NCBI RefSeq assembly: GCF_023349185.1
Contig: NZ_JAKIKY010000013.1
Span: 84,679-148,678, forward strand
DNA length: 64,000 nucleotides
Direction: 5' to 3'
Source: Shewanella aquimarina
GTDB lineage: Bacteria; Pseudomonadota; Gammaproteobacteria; Enterobacterales; Shewanellaceae
Shown here: positions 19,505-29,060 of the stretch, one piece after another
How the letters are laid out: the number at the start of each line of letters is the position of its first letter
How positions within the stretch are numbered: the first letter of the stretch is position 1
The notes under the pieces: model-generated
The model's database searches: none
The model's input: only the letters and a program-made list of their open reading frames with translations
Told to the model about the DNA's origin: nothing
Program-made: the position numbers and the translations under genes

Positions 19505-20155
19505 ATGAAAAAACTCATCACCGCAGCGGCCCTGGGCGCCGTCGTCATGCTCAGCGGCTGTCAGAGCGCCTACTACGGTGCCATGGAGAAGGTGGGCTAC
19601 CATAAGCGCGACATCATGGTGGATCGCGTTAACGCCGCCAAAGAGTCTCAGGAAGAAGCCCAAGAGCAGTTCAGCTCGGCACTGGAAGAGATGCAGGCCC
19701 TGCTGAACCACGACGGTGGCGATCTGCAGAGCGCCTACGAGAAGGCCAGAGACGAATATGAATCTTCTCAGGAGGCCGCCGACGAGGTGAGCAGCCGTAT
19801 CGACAAGGTGGAAGATGTCGCCGAGGCGCTATTTGACGAATGGCAGGCGGAAATTAGCGAGATCAGCAAGGCCAGCCTGCGCCGCAACAGCGAAACCAAG
19901 CTGCGCGAGACCCGTCGCTCCTACGAGCAGTTGGTACGCACCATGCGCCGCGCCGAGAGCAAGATGCCGCCTATACTGACTGCCATGAAAGACAACATGC
20001 TCTACCTCAAGCACAACCTCAACGCCCAGGCCATAGGCGCCATCAAGGGCGAGTTTGCCAGCCTGCAAACCGATATCTCAAGCCTGATCAAAGAAATGAA
20101 CAAGTCGATTGCCGAGTCCAATCGCTTCATCCAATCGATGGAAGGCAACCAGTAA
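19505..20155 (+). CDS. DUF2959 lipoprotein
   Basis: 216 residues with lipobox LSGC at about residues 16-19. The mature chain is charged and strongly alpha-helical, with coiled-coil character (KESQEEAQEQFSSALEEMQ and beyond), matching DUF2959. No enzymatic motif is seen. Probably attached to a membrane and facing the periplasm. Confidence 0.85.
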   Translation: MKKLITAAALGAVVMLSGCQSAYYGAMEKVGYHKRDIMVDRVNAAKESQEEAQEQFSSALEEMQALLNHDGGDLQSAYEKARDEYESSQEAADEVSSRIDKVEDVAEALFDEWQAEISEISKASLRRNSETKLRETRRSYEQLVRTMRRAESKMPPILTAMKDNMLYLKHNLNAQAIGAIKGEFASLQTDISSLIKEMNKSIAESNRFIQSMEGNQ

Positions 20156-20170
20156 CACTCTGCCTAAAGA

Positions 20171-20190
20171 CGCCCGGGATTTCCTGGGCG
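20171..20190 (+). terminator. Weak terminator after DUF2959 gene
   Basis: CGCCC / GGGCG arms around GGGATTTCCT, followed by a short interrupted T run. Weaker than the other terminators in the window. Confidence 0.45.
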
Positions 20191-20206
20191 CTTTCGCTTC
20201 AGACCA

Positions 20207-20292
20207 TTATTAATAATCTAGAAAAACCTGCTTTGTGCTCGATCGTTTTTGCTGCGCTCTTTCCGATCATTTACTTACTGTGATTGATATAA
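20207..20292. mobile_element. Partial copy of the MITE-like element
   Basis: The stretch with AACCTGCTTTGTGCTC, TTTTTGCTGCGCT and TTACTGTGATTGATATAA matches the reverse complement of the left half of the element at 15564-15725 with scattered differences. Only one end (ACTGTGATTGATAT) is preserved. Confidence 0.6.
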
Positions 20293-20410
20293 CAACCGGA
20301 TATAGATCTCCTTCCCCATGCCGAATCGGCTCGATTTCGCGAGTCAGCGCACAAAACCACAGACCGCCACGAACTAACCACGCCGGCAGCGCCTCTTACT
20401 AATACATTCA

Positions 20411-21643
20411 GTGACTTGGCAAGCCAGTATGAGCCTTATCGAATCCCTTACCCTCGCCTTAGCCTTACTCTATAGTGTCAGCCTGCTCTACTGGAGCGGC
20501 AAACGCTGGGGCGCCGTCGTCAGCGGCGCAGCCTTAATGGGCGCCACGCTGGTGACCCTCTATTGGCCACTGTTTATCGCCCTGCTGTTGGCTGGCGGAC
20601 TATTGGCCCTGGGCCACAGGGTTAGACCCGAGCTGCTCAAGGGAGATGTACGCGCCAACACGCTCAGGGAATGGGTGCAGCACCTACTGGCACTCTCCAT
20701 GATGCTGGTTGGCATTCAATACGCGGCCAATGCCATCATGCTTAAACTAGGCATTACGCCCTACCTGATGCGACCCGACGTGGGCGACGCCTTCCTGCCC
20801 ATCGCCGGCGCCATAGAGCTTAAGGCGATCATCACCCTGGATATCTGGGATCAGAACCATCCGGCCGCCGCCGTGATGCTGACCGTGGTGATCCTCTCCG
20901 GATTGCTGTGTAAGCGCGCCTTCTGCGGCTGGGCCTGCCCACTGGGGCTCGCCGGCGAATACCTGTATAAGCAGAGAAAGCGTTTCATCAAGCAGGAATT
21001 GCTGCCGCCCGCCTGGCTCGATTGGCCGCTGCGTATGCTGAAATACCTGCTGCTGGCGGGCCTGCTCTATATCGTGCTCGGCATGCCGTCTGCCAGTATT
21101 CCTCATTATCTCGAGGGCAACTACCATAAGATAGCCGACCTTAAGATGGCGCTCTTCTTCGTGACCCCAGGGCTTATCACCCTGGCCTGTTTCGCCGTCA
21201 TACTGCTGCTGGCCGCCTGGCGCCGTCAGGGCTTCTGCCGTTATATCTGCCCCTATGGCGCCCTACTGGGCCTCACCAGCTTCTTGAGTCCGTTTAAGAT
21301 CCGCCGCAGCACCCAGCACTGCCTCATCGAAACCAAGGGGATGAACTGCGACAAATGCACCCGTGCCTGCCCGGCCAACATCAAGGTACATGAGCAAGGC
21401 ACGGTACGCTCCGACGAGTGCCAGGCCTGCATGCGCTGCGTCTCCGCCTGTCCGAAGCAGGAAGCGCTGCACTTCAGCACCCGCAACGGCATCAAGCTCT
21501 CCGCCCGCGGCCTCACCATCATGCTGTTACTGCTGCTGTTTATGATCCCGCTGATCGCCTATGTAGGGGGATTCTGGGTCAGCCAGACACCGACCGAGAT
21601 TAGGATGTATTTGATACAGCATTTGGGGGCAATTGGGCATTGA
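20411..21643 (+). CDS. Membrane polyferredoxin (NapH/NosR-like)
   Basis: 410 residues with about six transmembrane helices and several iron-sulphur motifs. These are two short membrane-proximal clusters (CGWACPLG and CRYICPYG) of the NapH/NosR/CcoG type, and two ferredoxin-like sites (CDKCTRACP and CQACMRCVSACP). Such proteins pass electrons across the inner membrane. Partner and substrate are unknown; no nap or nos genes are nearby. The GTG start at 20411 lacks a clear Shine-Dalgarno, and the ATG at 20429 is an alternative. Confidence 0.8.
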   Translation: MTWQASMSLIESLTLALALLYSVSLLYWSGKRWGAVVSGAALMGATLVTLYWPLFIALLLAGGLLALGHRVRPELLKGDVRANTLREWVQHLLALSMMLVGIQYAANAIMLKLGITPYLMRPDVGDAFLPIAGAIELKAIITLDIWDQNHPAAAVMLTVVILSGLLCKRAFCGWACPLGLAGEYLYKQRKRFIKQELLPPAWLDWPLRMLKYLLLAGLLYIVLGMPSASIPHYLEGNYHKIADLKMALFFVTPGLITLACFAVILLLAAWRRQGFCRYICPYGALLGLTSFLSPFKIRRSTQHCLIETKGMNCDKCTRACPANIKVHEQGTVRSDECQACMRCVSACPKQEALHFSTRNGIKLSARGLTIMLLLLLFMIPLIAYVGGFWVSQTPTEIRMYLIQHLGAIGH

Positions 21644-22129
21644 TGGCCTTTGGGTAAGGGGTACCCTTTTGGCTGAGGGCCCATGATAATTTTGCCCTCA
21701 GGAACATCGTTATCTAGGCGAGAATTGAAGGTCGCACCTTCATTGCAACCTATAGCCTGCGGTGGGGTTTAGGTATTTGGTGTTAATTGAGTCAGTTTGA
21801 AGCTCGCACCTTCATCGCTACCCATTGCCTGCCGCAGGCTTTATGTGCAAACACTTCTGCGACACGCCGCAAGCACCTCCCTGTGGGCTCTACGCCAGCA
21901 TCCATGTTGGCGAAGGCCGCAGCCGTGTTTACACCAGTATCTAACGTCTCTTCGATTTGGCTTTGTTTGTAAGGCTGAGAGGCTTAACTTTTTGGATCAT
22001 TTTGAATTTATGATATATGTTTGAAGACCTTACCTTCGCTGTAACCTCACACCTGCGATGTGCCCATGTGCAAACTTCTCTTAGCAAAAGTGCATGGCAC
22101 ATGACTTCATCAGTTTGTTATCAGACATG
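21644..22129. repeat. Gene-free stretch of decayed dispersed repeats
   Basis: GAAGGTCGCACCTTCATTGC at about 21728 is repeated imperfectly as GAAGCTCGCACCTTCATCGC at about 21802, each followed by CCTGC-rich sequence. From about 21830 to 21962 an element runs from CCTGCCGCAGGC to CGTCTCTTCGATTT; it is the reverse-orientation relative of the one at 22598-22740. Small open frames here lie inside these repeats and look non-coding. Confidence 0.55.
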
Positions 22130-22348
22130 TCAGTCGTCGTTTTGCATTACTGGGGCAATAATCAAATAGAGCATAAAGCTGGCCCAACTAACAAAAAATG
22201 TGGCAAATAACCAAATGGCTTTTTCTTTCCTTCCTACTCTTTTTGACTTGCCAATTACAACCAAGGGCACAAGCCAAAATATCAATACTAAAAGTAGGGG
22301 AAACCAGCTAATAAAAAAGTTTACATATATTGAATTATCTTCCTGCAT
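22130..22348 (-). CDS. Small two-helix membrane protein
   Basis: 72 residues. A GGAAG Shine-Dalgarno precedes the ATG. Two hydrophobic segments (FFISWFPLLLVLIFWLVPLVVIG and AIWLFATFFVSWASFMLYLIIA) flank a basic loop, KSKRVGRKEK. Its AT content is higher than that of neighbouring genes, and it is isolated among repeats, so it may be acquired. Family not recognised. Confidence 0.55.
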   Translation of the reverse strand: MQEDNSIYVNFFISWFPLLLVLIFWLVPLVVIGKSKRVGRKEKAIWLFATFFVSWASFMLYLIIAPVMQNDD

Positions 22349-22950
22349 TTATGATTCTTCCATGTCTTAAGATACTTATTAGCGTAAAAGCCGAATATAA
22401 AAATCTTTAAGCCCTAATGCACTCGACAATGAAAACAATAAGACTCTGAATTGTATAACAATTTAAGTGCTGTTTTTCAATACAAAAGTTACCACAACCA
22501 AGACAAGAGAGAGTTGGCTTATTACTGAGAAGAGGCGAGATCTCCAACGCCTTCTAATACAAGCAAAACTAGCACCTGGAAGGCATCAATTAACGCTAAA
22601 TCGAAGAGACGATTGAACTCGGTGTAAACACATTTGTGACCTTCCGAGGCATGGATGCCGAGGCAGAGCTCACAAGGATGTGCTCGTAGCGTGTCACAAA
22701 TGTGTTTGCACTTGGGCCTGCCGCAGGCAATAGATTGACCACCAAGCCTTGGTGTTAAATAACTCAGCCAAACAACTGCATGAGCCAGAAGCTCAATAGC
22801 TAAAATCCAACTCATCCCTCGCCGGGCAGGCGATAGGTTAACCATGCAGCCATGGTGTCAAATAACTCAGCTATACACCCATATCATCTACGCCCCCTAA
22901 GGTATCCAACTTGGCGCCACGGCTGAATATCTGGCCAGCTTACGCCAGAT
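22349..22950. repeat. Gene-free repeat region before typA
   Basis: An element from AAATCGAAGAGACG (about 22598) to GCCTGCCGCAGGC (about 22735) matches, inverted, the one ending at 21962. Directly after it the sequence GCAATAGATTGACCACCAAG and the phrase GGTGTTAAATAACTCAGC near 22765 recur imperfectly at about 22825-22872. The open frame spanning 22522-22845 lies across these repeats and is not credible. Confidence 0.5.
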
Positions 22951-22952
22951 AC

Positions 22953-22986
22953 AAAAAACCCCGGCCATCTGCATGGTCGGGGCTTT
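22953..22986 (-). terminator. typA terminator
   Basis: Read on the minus strand, GCCCCGACCAT and ATGGCCGGGG form a stem followed by a TTTTTT run, about 40 bases beyond the typA stop. Confidence 0.8.
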
Positions 22987-23022
22987 GGGCTAATCGACTG
23001 CACCTAAAAGGTGCGGGTCAGA

Positions 23023-24846
23023 TTAGGCGTCTTTCGAGGCACGGCTGGCACGCTTACGATCGTTCTCGGTCAGGTGACGCTTACGCACGCGGATGCTCAG
23101 CGGAGTCACTTCTACCAATTCGTCGTCATCGATGAACTCAAGCGCCTGCTCAAGGGTCATCTGGATGTGCGGCGTCAGTACCTGAGCTTCGTCGGTACCA
23201 GAGGCACGCATGTTGGTCAGCTGCTTACCCTTCAGACAGTTAACTGTCAGGTCGTTGGCACGAGAGTGGATACCCACTACCTGGCCTTCGTAAACCTCGG
23301 CGGCGTGACCGATCATCAGACGACCACGGTCTTGCAGACCGAACAGGGCGAAGGTCAGTGCCTTACCGGTAGCGTTAGAGATCAACACACCGTTTTGACG
23401 CTGACCGATCTCACCGCCCTTCACAGGACCATAATGGTCGAATGAGTGGTAGATAAGACCCGTACCTGAGGTGGCTGTCATGAACTCGGTTTGGAAACCG
23501 ATCAGGCCACGGCTAGGAATGATGAAGTCGATACGCACACGGCCTTTACCGTCTGGCTGCATGTCACGCATGTCAGCCTTACGGGTACCTAGCTTCTCGA
23601 TAACCGCACCTTGATGCTCTTCTTCAACGTCTACGGTTAGGGTCTCGTATGGCTCGCACTTCTCGCCGTCGATCTCTTTAACGATAACTTCTGGACGCGA
23701 TACGGCCAGCTCGTAGCCTTCACGACGCATGTTTTCGATAAGGATAGACAGGTGAAGCTCACCACGGCCAGATACGCGGAAACGGTCTGGGCTGTCAGTC
23801 TCTTCGACGCGCAGTGCCACGTTGTGTACCAGTTCCTGTTGCAGACGCTCAAGGATGTTACGTGAAGTCACGTACTTACCTTCTTTACCAGCGAATGGCG
23901 AGGTGTTTACCTGGAAGGTCATGGTCAGTGTTGGCTCGTCAACAGACAGAGGAGGCAAGGCTTCGGCGTTGCCCACGGCACAGATGGTGTCGGAGATCTT
24001 CAGCTCGCCCAGACCGGTAATGGCCACGATGTCGCCGGCGTTTGCCTCCTCAACCTCGTGACGGTCCAGACCCATGTAGCCGAGTACCTGGCCGATCTTA
24101 CCGTTACGTGTGGTGCCATCGGCCGCCACTACGGTAACCTGCTGGTTAACCTTAACGCTACCACGCTTAATACGGCCTACACCGATAACGCCCACGTATG
24201 AGTTGTAGTCCAGCTGAGAGATCTGCATCTGGAAGGCACCTTCGGCATCGGCATCAGGTGAAGACACCTTCTCGACGATGGTCTCGAACAGTGGCGTCAT
24301 GTCTGCGCCAGTCTCTTCAGGATCCAGAGTCGCGAAACCGTTCAATGCAGAGGCATAAACGATTGGGAAGTCCAGCTGCTCATCGGTAGCACCCAGGTTG
24401 TCGAACAGGTCGAATACCTGATCGATAACCCAATCAGGACGTGCACCCGGACGGTCGATCTTGTTGATCACTACGATAGGCTTAAGGCCTTGAGCGAAGG
24501 CTTTCTTAGTCACGAAACGTGTCTGTGGCATTGGACCATCGACCGCATCAACTAGCAGTAGCACACAGTCAACCATAGAAAGTACACGCTCAACCTCGCC
24601 ACCGAAGTCGGCGTGGCCAGGGGTATCAACGATGTTGATACGGTAGTCGTTCCACTTGATGGCAGTATTCTTCGCCAGAATCGTGATTCCACGTTCCTTT
24701 TCAAGATCGTTGGAATCCATCACCCGCTCAGCGGCCTCTCCTCGAGTCTCAAGGGTTCCAGACTGTGCCAGCAGCTTATCAACCAGGGTCGTCTTACCAT
24801 GGTCAACGTGTGCAATAATGGCGATGTTACGTAAATTCTCTAACAC
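23023..24846 (-). CDS. typA: Ribosome-associated GTPase TypA/BipA
   Basis: Translational GTPase of the EF-G family that acts in ribosome assembly and stress adaptation. The G motifs are visible: [22 protein letters not shown] and [10 protein letters not shown]. The GTG at 24846 follows AGAGG at seven bases and gives a 607-residue protein starting [13 protein letters not shown], as in the family. An ATG six codons earlier lacks a ribosome site. Single gene with its own terminator. Confidence 0.95.
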   Translation of the reverse strand: MLENLRNIAIIAHVDHGKTTLVDKLLAQSGTLETRGEAAERVMDSNDLEKERGITILAKNTAIKWNDYRINIVDTPGHADFGGEVERVLSMVDCVLLLVDAVDGPMPQTRFVTKKAFAQGLKPIVVINKIDRPGARPDWVIDQVFDLFDNLGATDEQLDFPIVYASALNGFATLDPEETGADMTPLFETIVEKVSSPDADAEGAFQMQISQLDYNSYVGVIGVGRIKRGSVKVNQQVTVVAADGTTRNGKIGQVLGYMGLDRHEVEEANAGDIVAITGLGELKISDTICAVGNAEALPPLSVDEPTLTMTFQVNTSPFAGKEGKYVTSRNILERLQQELVHNVALRVEETDSPDRFRVSGRGELHLSILIENMRREGYELAVSRPEVIVKEIDGEKCEPYETLTVDVEEEHQGAVIEKLGTRKADMRDMQPDGKGRVRIDFIIPSRGLIGFQTEFMTATSGTGLIYHSFDHYGPVKGGEIGQRQNGVLISNATGKALTFALFGLQDRGRLMIGHAAEVYEGQVVGIHSRANDLTVNCLKGKQLTNMRASGTDEAQVLTPHIQMTLEQALEFIDDDELVEVTPLSIRVRKRHLTENDRKRASRASKDA

Positions 24847-24995
24847 GGATAAACCTCTTACCATCGAAAAAATAGGGTATTGATAACAGCCCTAATAATA
24901 GCTGTTGCAATAAAAAACGTGCCATTCTACTCTAGCGAGGGGCTCTCGCACAGGATTATTTTTTAGTCAGCTATGAATAGTCATGTTTATATTGG

Positions 24996-25054
24996 TGCGC
25001 ACCATCTTGGTGAGCGCACCATTAAGAGGCAATCATTGCACCTTTATGGTGCAA
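24996..25054 (+). promoter_or_regulatory. NtrC binding sites upstream of glnA
   Basis: TTGCACCTTTATGGTGCAA at 25036-25054 is a near-perfect match to the NtrC dyad (TGCAC...GGTGCA). A weaker site, GCGCACCATCTTGGTGAGCG, lies about 40 bases upstream. Two sites 60-120 bases before a sigma-54 promoter is the classic arrangement for glnA activation. NtrC itself is encoded at 32718-34127. Confidence 0.85.
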
Positions 25055-25116
25055 CATCGGGATTCCCACCACTCACCTTCTTTATCGTTCCCATAAAAAT
25101 CAATACCTTAAACTTT

Positions 25117-25132
25117 TGGCACGAGTCTGGCT
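25117..25132 (+). promoter_or_regulatory. Sigma-54 promoter of glnA
   Basis: TGGCACGAGTCTGGCT matches the sigma-54 consensus TGGCACG-N4-TTGCW at all but one defined base, with the invariant GG and GC at the correct spacing. It lies about 80 bases before the glnA start and downstream of the NtrC sites. Confidence 0.85.
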
Positions 25133-25214
25133 TTACTCATGCCAGAACCGCGTTGGTCGCAACGCTGAATGATATAAGAAGGGCATCCCCTCTACTCTAC
25201 TCGGAGACTTTAGA

Positions 25215-26624
25215 ATGTCAGTTGAATCAGTTTTACAACAACTAGAAGAACTTGAAGTTAAGTTTGTTGATTTGCGTTTTACCGATACTAAAGGTAAAGA
25301 GCAGCACGTATCTATTCCTGCTCACCAGGTTGATGCCGATTTCTTTGAAGACGGTAAAATGTTCGACGGTTCATCTATTGCTGGTTGGAAAGGCATTAAC
25401 GAGTCAGACATGGTACTGATGCCAGACCCAACGACCTTCGTACTCGACCCGTTCACCGAAGAAACCACTGCCCTGATCCGCTGTGACATTCTTGAGCCAG
25501 GCACTATGACTGGTTACGACCGCGACCCACGCTCTATCGCTAAGAAAGCCGAAGAGTACCTGATCTCTACCGGCATCGCCGATACCGTACTCATTGGTCC
25601 TGAGCCAGAGTTCTTCCTGTTTGACGACGTTAAGTTCGGCACCGACATGTCTGGCTGTTTCGTTAAGCTAGACGCCAAAGAAGCGGCTTGGAACTCAGGC
25701 ACTCACTACGAAGACGGCAACACAGGTCACCGTCCATTCGTGAAAGGCGGTTACTTCCCAGTAGCACCGGTTGACTCTTCACAAGATCTACGTAGCGCCA
25801 TGTGTCTGGTACTGGAAGAGATGGGTCAAGTGGTTGAAGCTCACCACCACGAGGTGGCGACTGCCGGTCAGAACGAGATCGCGACTCGCTTCAACAAGCT
25901 GACTGAAAAAGCCGACGAAATCCAAATCCTTAAGTATGTGGTTCACAACATGGCTCACGCTTATGGTAAGACGGCGACCTTCATGCCTAAGCCAATCGTT
26001 GGCGACAACGGTAGCGGCATGCACGTTCACCAGTCACTGGCTAAAGACGGTGTTAACCTATTCTCTGGTGACAAGTATGCGGGTCTGAGTGAAACTGCAC
26101 TTTACTACATCGGTGGTATCATCAAGCACGCTCGCGCGCTGAACGCCTTCACTAACCCAAGCACTAACTCATACAAGCGTCTTGTGCCTCACTTCGAAGC
26201 ACCAGTAATGCTGGCCTACTCGGCACGTAACCGCTCTGCGTCTATCCGTATTCCAGTAGTGCCAAGCCCTAAGGCTCGTCGTATCGAGACTCGCTTCCCA
26301 GATCCAACGGCTAACCCATACCTGGCGTTCGCTGCACTGCTGATGGCTGGTCTTGACGGTATCCAAAACAAGATCCACCCAGGCGAAGCCATGGACAAAG
26401 ATCTATACGATCTGCCAGCGGAAGAAGCGGCTGAGATCCCACAGGTTGCGACTTCACTGGAAAATGCGCTGGAGAACCTGGATGCAGACCGTGAGTTCCT
26501 GACTAAGGGCGGCGTATTCTCTGATGACTTCATCGATTCTTATATCGCCCTGAAGACAGCAGAAGCTGAAACCGTTTCTCGCACTACTCACCCAGCTGAG
26601 TTCGAGCTTTACTACAGCCTGTAA
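25215..26624 (+). CDS. glnA: Type I glutamine synthetase
   Basis: ATP-dependent ligation of ammonia to glutamate. The 469-residue length and motifs ([18 protein letters not shown] near the N-terminus, [10 protein letters not shown], and [19 protein letters not shown]) define the dodecameric GSI-beta enzyme. The adenylylation tyrosine is Y398 in DLYDLPAEE, so activity should be controlled by GlnE. Transcription is probably driven by the sigma-54 promoter and NtrC sites upstream. The 3' end and terminator are duplicated in decayed form just downstream. Confidence 0.98.
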   Translation: MSVESVLQQLEELEVKFVDLRFTDTKGKEQHVSIPAHQVDADFFEDGKMFDGSSIAGWKGINESDMVLMPDPTTFVLDPFTEETTALIRCDILEPGTMTGYDRDPRSIAKKAEEYLISTGIADTVLIGPEPEFFLFDDVKFGTDMSGCFVKLDAKEAAWNSGTHYEDGNTGHRPFVKGGYFPVAPVDSSQDLRSAMCLVLEEMGQVVEAHHHEVATAGQNEIATRFNKLTEKADEIQILKYVVHNMAHAYGKTATFMPKPIVGDNGSGMHVHQSLAKDGVNLFSGDKYAGLSETALYYIGGIIKHARALNAFTNPSTNSYKRLVPHFEAPVMLAYSARNRSASIRIPVVPSPKARRIETRFPDPTANPYLAFAALLMAGLDGIQNKIHPGEAMDKDLYDLPAEEAAEIPQVATSLENALENLDADREFLTKGGVFSDDFIDSYIALKTAEAETVSRTTHPAEFELYYSL

Positions 26625-26657
26625 TCCTTGTCTGTAAGTTCAGCTCACAGCTTGAAG

Positions 26658-26682
26658 AAGCCGCCGCTTAGGCGGCTTTTTT
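26658..26682 (+). terminator. glnA terminator
   Basis: AAGCCGCC / GGCGGCTT stem around GCTTA followed by a T run, about 35 bases after the stop. Confidence 0.9.
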
Positions 26683-26752
26683 ATGCCCATTGATTCGATG
26701 CCGGGACTCTCTTTTCAACTCCCAGTAAAGACTCCATCGATGCGAAACTTAT

Positions 26753-26900
26753 ACCGCTCTGAAGACAGCAGAAGCTTAGAGTCTGGTTCGCACCACCCAG
26801 CCGAGTTCGAGCTTTACTAAAACCTGTAACTCTTGCCTGTCATCCTTGCCTGTAAATTCAGCTCACAGCTTGAAGAAGCCGCCGCTTAAGGCGGCTTCTT
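26753..26900 (+). pseudogene. Decayed duplicate of the glnA 3' end and terminator
   Basis: From 26753, GCTCTGAAGACAGCAGAAGC and later CCGAGTTCGAGCTTTACTA repeat the last ~70 coding bases of glnA. These are followed by a second copy of the 3' untranslated stretch (AGCTCACAGCTTGAAGAAGC) and a second stem AAGCCGCC / GGCGGCTT at 26876-26897. Small deletions and substitutions break the frame. This explains most of the 397-base gap; the remainder before 27022 is the promoter region of the next gene. Confidence 0.85.
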
Positions 26901-27021
26901 ATGTCCTTTAACCAACGGAAAAACTTGGCCTAACCGCCTGACGACAGGCATAAAATTGATTTAACTTTATGGCCAAACTGCTATCATGATCACGCCGAAT
27001 CACTTACTTTAGAATCCCATT

Positions 27022-27846
27022 ATGTCTAGCCGCGATCCCTTCCAGTCTTTCACCTGGCACAGCGATATTTTTAGCTGTCAGAGCAATGATATCAGCAGCT
27101 TCTATGCCCGCTTAGAAGAGCAGGCCAGCCGCCTTGGACTACAGGCGCGCAAGCTGGGTGATGCCGGTCCGCATCCGCTGGAGTTCTATCAGTCACCGGC
27201 GCAGAAGGCAGATCAGCCCTCTATTCTGATCAGCGCCGGCTTTCATGGCGAGGAGGCCGCCGGCCCCTGGGGATTGCTCTACTTCCTCAACGAACTGGAG
27301 CCTGAGCTATTTAGCCAGATCAACCTCAGCCTGCTGCCTCTGGTAAATCCTACCGGTTTCAAGCGCGGCCACAGGTTCAACAAGCTGGGACAGAACCCTA
27401 ATCGCGGCTTCGTGTTAGAAAACGGCCGCGGCGTCAGCAATCAAGACACCTCGAGTGAGGGCGAGATCCTACTGACCCACTCTCAGCTGCTGGCCGCCGC
27501 CAGTAAAGATGGCATCCTCACCTGCCACGAAGATGTGCTGCTGACAGACACCTACATCTACTCCTTCGAGGCCAACCAGCACCCCGGCCAATTCAGCCGT
27601 GAGCTGCGTGACGCCCTAGGGCACTATTTCCCTATCGCCCAAGATGGCTTGATCGACGACTGCCCGGTCAAAGATGGCATCATCTTCAACCACTTCGACC
27701 TCTCCTTCGAGGCCTTCCTGGTACGGCTGGGCGCCAGCGTCGGCGTGTGTAGCGAGACACCTGGCCAGCAGGGGTTCGACCAGCGCATCCTGGCCAATGC
27801 CGCCATCATCAAGCGCTTCGTCGAGTTGAGTCTGGCGAGGCGCTAG
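27022..27846 (+). CDS. M14-family zinc carboxypeptidase-like hydrolase
   Basis: 274 residues. GFHGEEAAG (His and Glu zinc ligands), PLVNPTGFKRGHRFN, NPNRGF and a later CHED match the M14/succinylglutamate desuccinylase-like fold, with a candidate catalytic Glu in CSETPG near the C-terminus. No signal peptide, so cytoplasmic. Natural substrate unknown, possibly a peptide or N-acyl amino acid. Single gene with its own terminator. Confidence 0.75.
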   Translation: MSSRDPFQSFTWHSDIFSCQSNDISSFYARLEEQASRLGLQARKLGDAGPHPLEFYQSPAQKADQPSILISAGFHGEEAAGPWGLLYFLNELEPELFSQINLSLLPLVNPTGFKRGHRFNKLGQNPNRGFVLENGRGVSNQDTSSEGEILLTHSQLLAAASKDGILTCHEDVLLTDTYIYSFEANQHPGQFSRELRDALGHYFPIAQDGLIDDCPVKDGIIFNHFDLSFEAFLVRLGASVGVCSETPGQQGFDQRILANAAIIKRFVELSLARR

Positions 27847-27897
27847 TAACTTGAGAGAAGAATTAGGGTCAAGCGCTAAGATCTGACGCCCATAGAA

Positions 27898-27920
27898 AAG
27901 CCAGGCATTAGGCCTGGCTT
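27898..27920. terminator. Terminator between converging genes
   Basis: AAGCCAGGC / GCCTGGCTT stem around ATTAG with short A and T flanks, between the M14 gene and the kynureninase-like gene. Confidence 0.7.
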
Positions 27921-27944
27921 CTTGTCAGCGATCATGGGCTTCCA

Positions 27945-29057
27945 CTAACGACAGAAGGGAGCTAGGGCCTCCAATAGCCGCTGCATGTCCTGCTCACCAT
28001 TGTAAATATGCGGCGAGATACGCATCCCCTGCTTACGCACATCCAGGCTGATATCGGCCTGAGTCAGCGCCTCGACCACCTGTTGTTGCGCCGCGCCACA
28101 ATTCAAGATGGCGGTGCCGCTGCAACGAGCAGAATCTGCGGGCGATACCAGGGCCTCGCCCACTTGATTCCAGATACGCTGCAGCTGCATCAGGTTATGC
28201 TGGCGCACCTTGTCGCTACCCAGCTCGGCGAAATAGCCTATGCTGTGGGCCGCGATGGCGTAAGGTGCCACCGAAGGCGTGCCGCCCCAAAACTTGAGCG
28301 CCGAGTCGTGATAGCGAAAGTGATGAATATCGAACTCGAAGGGGTTCTCATGGCTAAACCAGCCCACGTCCTGGGGCGAGCAATGCGCCAGCTGCTCGGC
28401 ATTGACCCAGAGATAGGCCGCTCCCGGCCCGCCGCAGAGCCACTTAACGCTGGACCCCAACATGAAGTCTGGCTTTAGCACACTAAGATCCAGAGGTAAT
28501 ACCCCGGCGGCCTGGGCAACATCCACCACAGATAAGGCCCCTAGCTGACGCACCTTAGGCACCAGATAATCCAGCGGCGCCTGCTGCCCGGTATTAGAAT
28601 AGGCATGGCTGATAAACACCAGATCGATATCGTCGGTCAGATAGGCCTGCCACACCTCGGGCAGACTCACATCCAGATTGGCCGGAATGAAACGTATCTG
28701 CGCCTCGGGCAGCGCCTGTTGCAGGGCAAAGCCCATGCTGGGAAAGTCGTTCTCGCTCATCAGGATCACGGCGCCAGGACGTCTCAACCTGGGCAGGGAC
28801 TGCACCAGCTTAGTCAAGCCGCTGGAGAGGTTAACCTGAGGACAAAACAGCCTGGCCTCACTGTTAAACAGCCTGGCCAGCTGGGCACGAAAATCCTCTA
28901 CCACAGACAACCAATCCCCCCAAGGCTCGCGCCCCGAACCCTGCCAGGGCAGGAAGAATCGCTCATCGAACGCCTGACGCAGGCTCTTAAGTGGCCTGCC
29001 CACCGAGTGATTTAACAGGTAGACCGACTTAGGCATCTCAAAATCATTCTGATACAT
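27945..29057 (-). CDS. Class V aminotransferase, kynureninase-like
   Basis: 370-residue PLP enzyme of fold type I. The predicted Schiff-base lysine is in SSVKWLCGGPG, preceded by VVDVAQAAGVLP (Asp that contacts the pyridine nitrogen). The general pattern resembles kynureninases and cysteine-desulphurase-like class V enzymes. It begins three bases after the stop of the IDO/PrnB-like gene, so both are one transcript. With a tryptophan-dioxygenase-like partner, action on a kynurenine-type product is plausible, but the reaction is unproven. Confidence 0.75.
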   Translation of the reverse strand: MYQNDFEMPKSVYLLNHSVGRPLKSLRQAFDERFFLPWQGSGREPWGDWLSVVEDFRAQLARLFNSEARLFCPQVNLSSGLTKLVQSLPRLRRPGAVILMSENDFPSMGFALQQALPEAQIRFIPANLDVSLPEVWQAYLTDDIDLVFISHAYSNTGQQAPLDYLVPKVRQLGALSVVDVAQAAGVLPLDLSVLKPDFMLGSSVKWLCGGPGAAYLWVNAEQLAHCSPQDVGWFSHENPFEFDIHHFRYHDSALKFWGGTPSVAPYAIAAHSIGYFAELGSDKVRQHNLMQLQRIWNQVGEALVSPADSARCSGTAILNCGAAQQQVVEALTQADISLDVRKQGMRISPHIYNGEQDMQRLLEALAPFCR

Positions 29058-29060
29058 ACT

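Noticed and set aside
22522..22845. 107-codon minus-strand frame
   Set aside because: It crosses dispersed repeats and has no homologue or domain that I recognise.
24973..25245. 90-codon frame overlapping the glnA promoter
   Set aside because: It covers the NtrC sites and the sigma-54 promoter and overlaps the glnA start in another frame.
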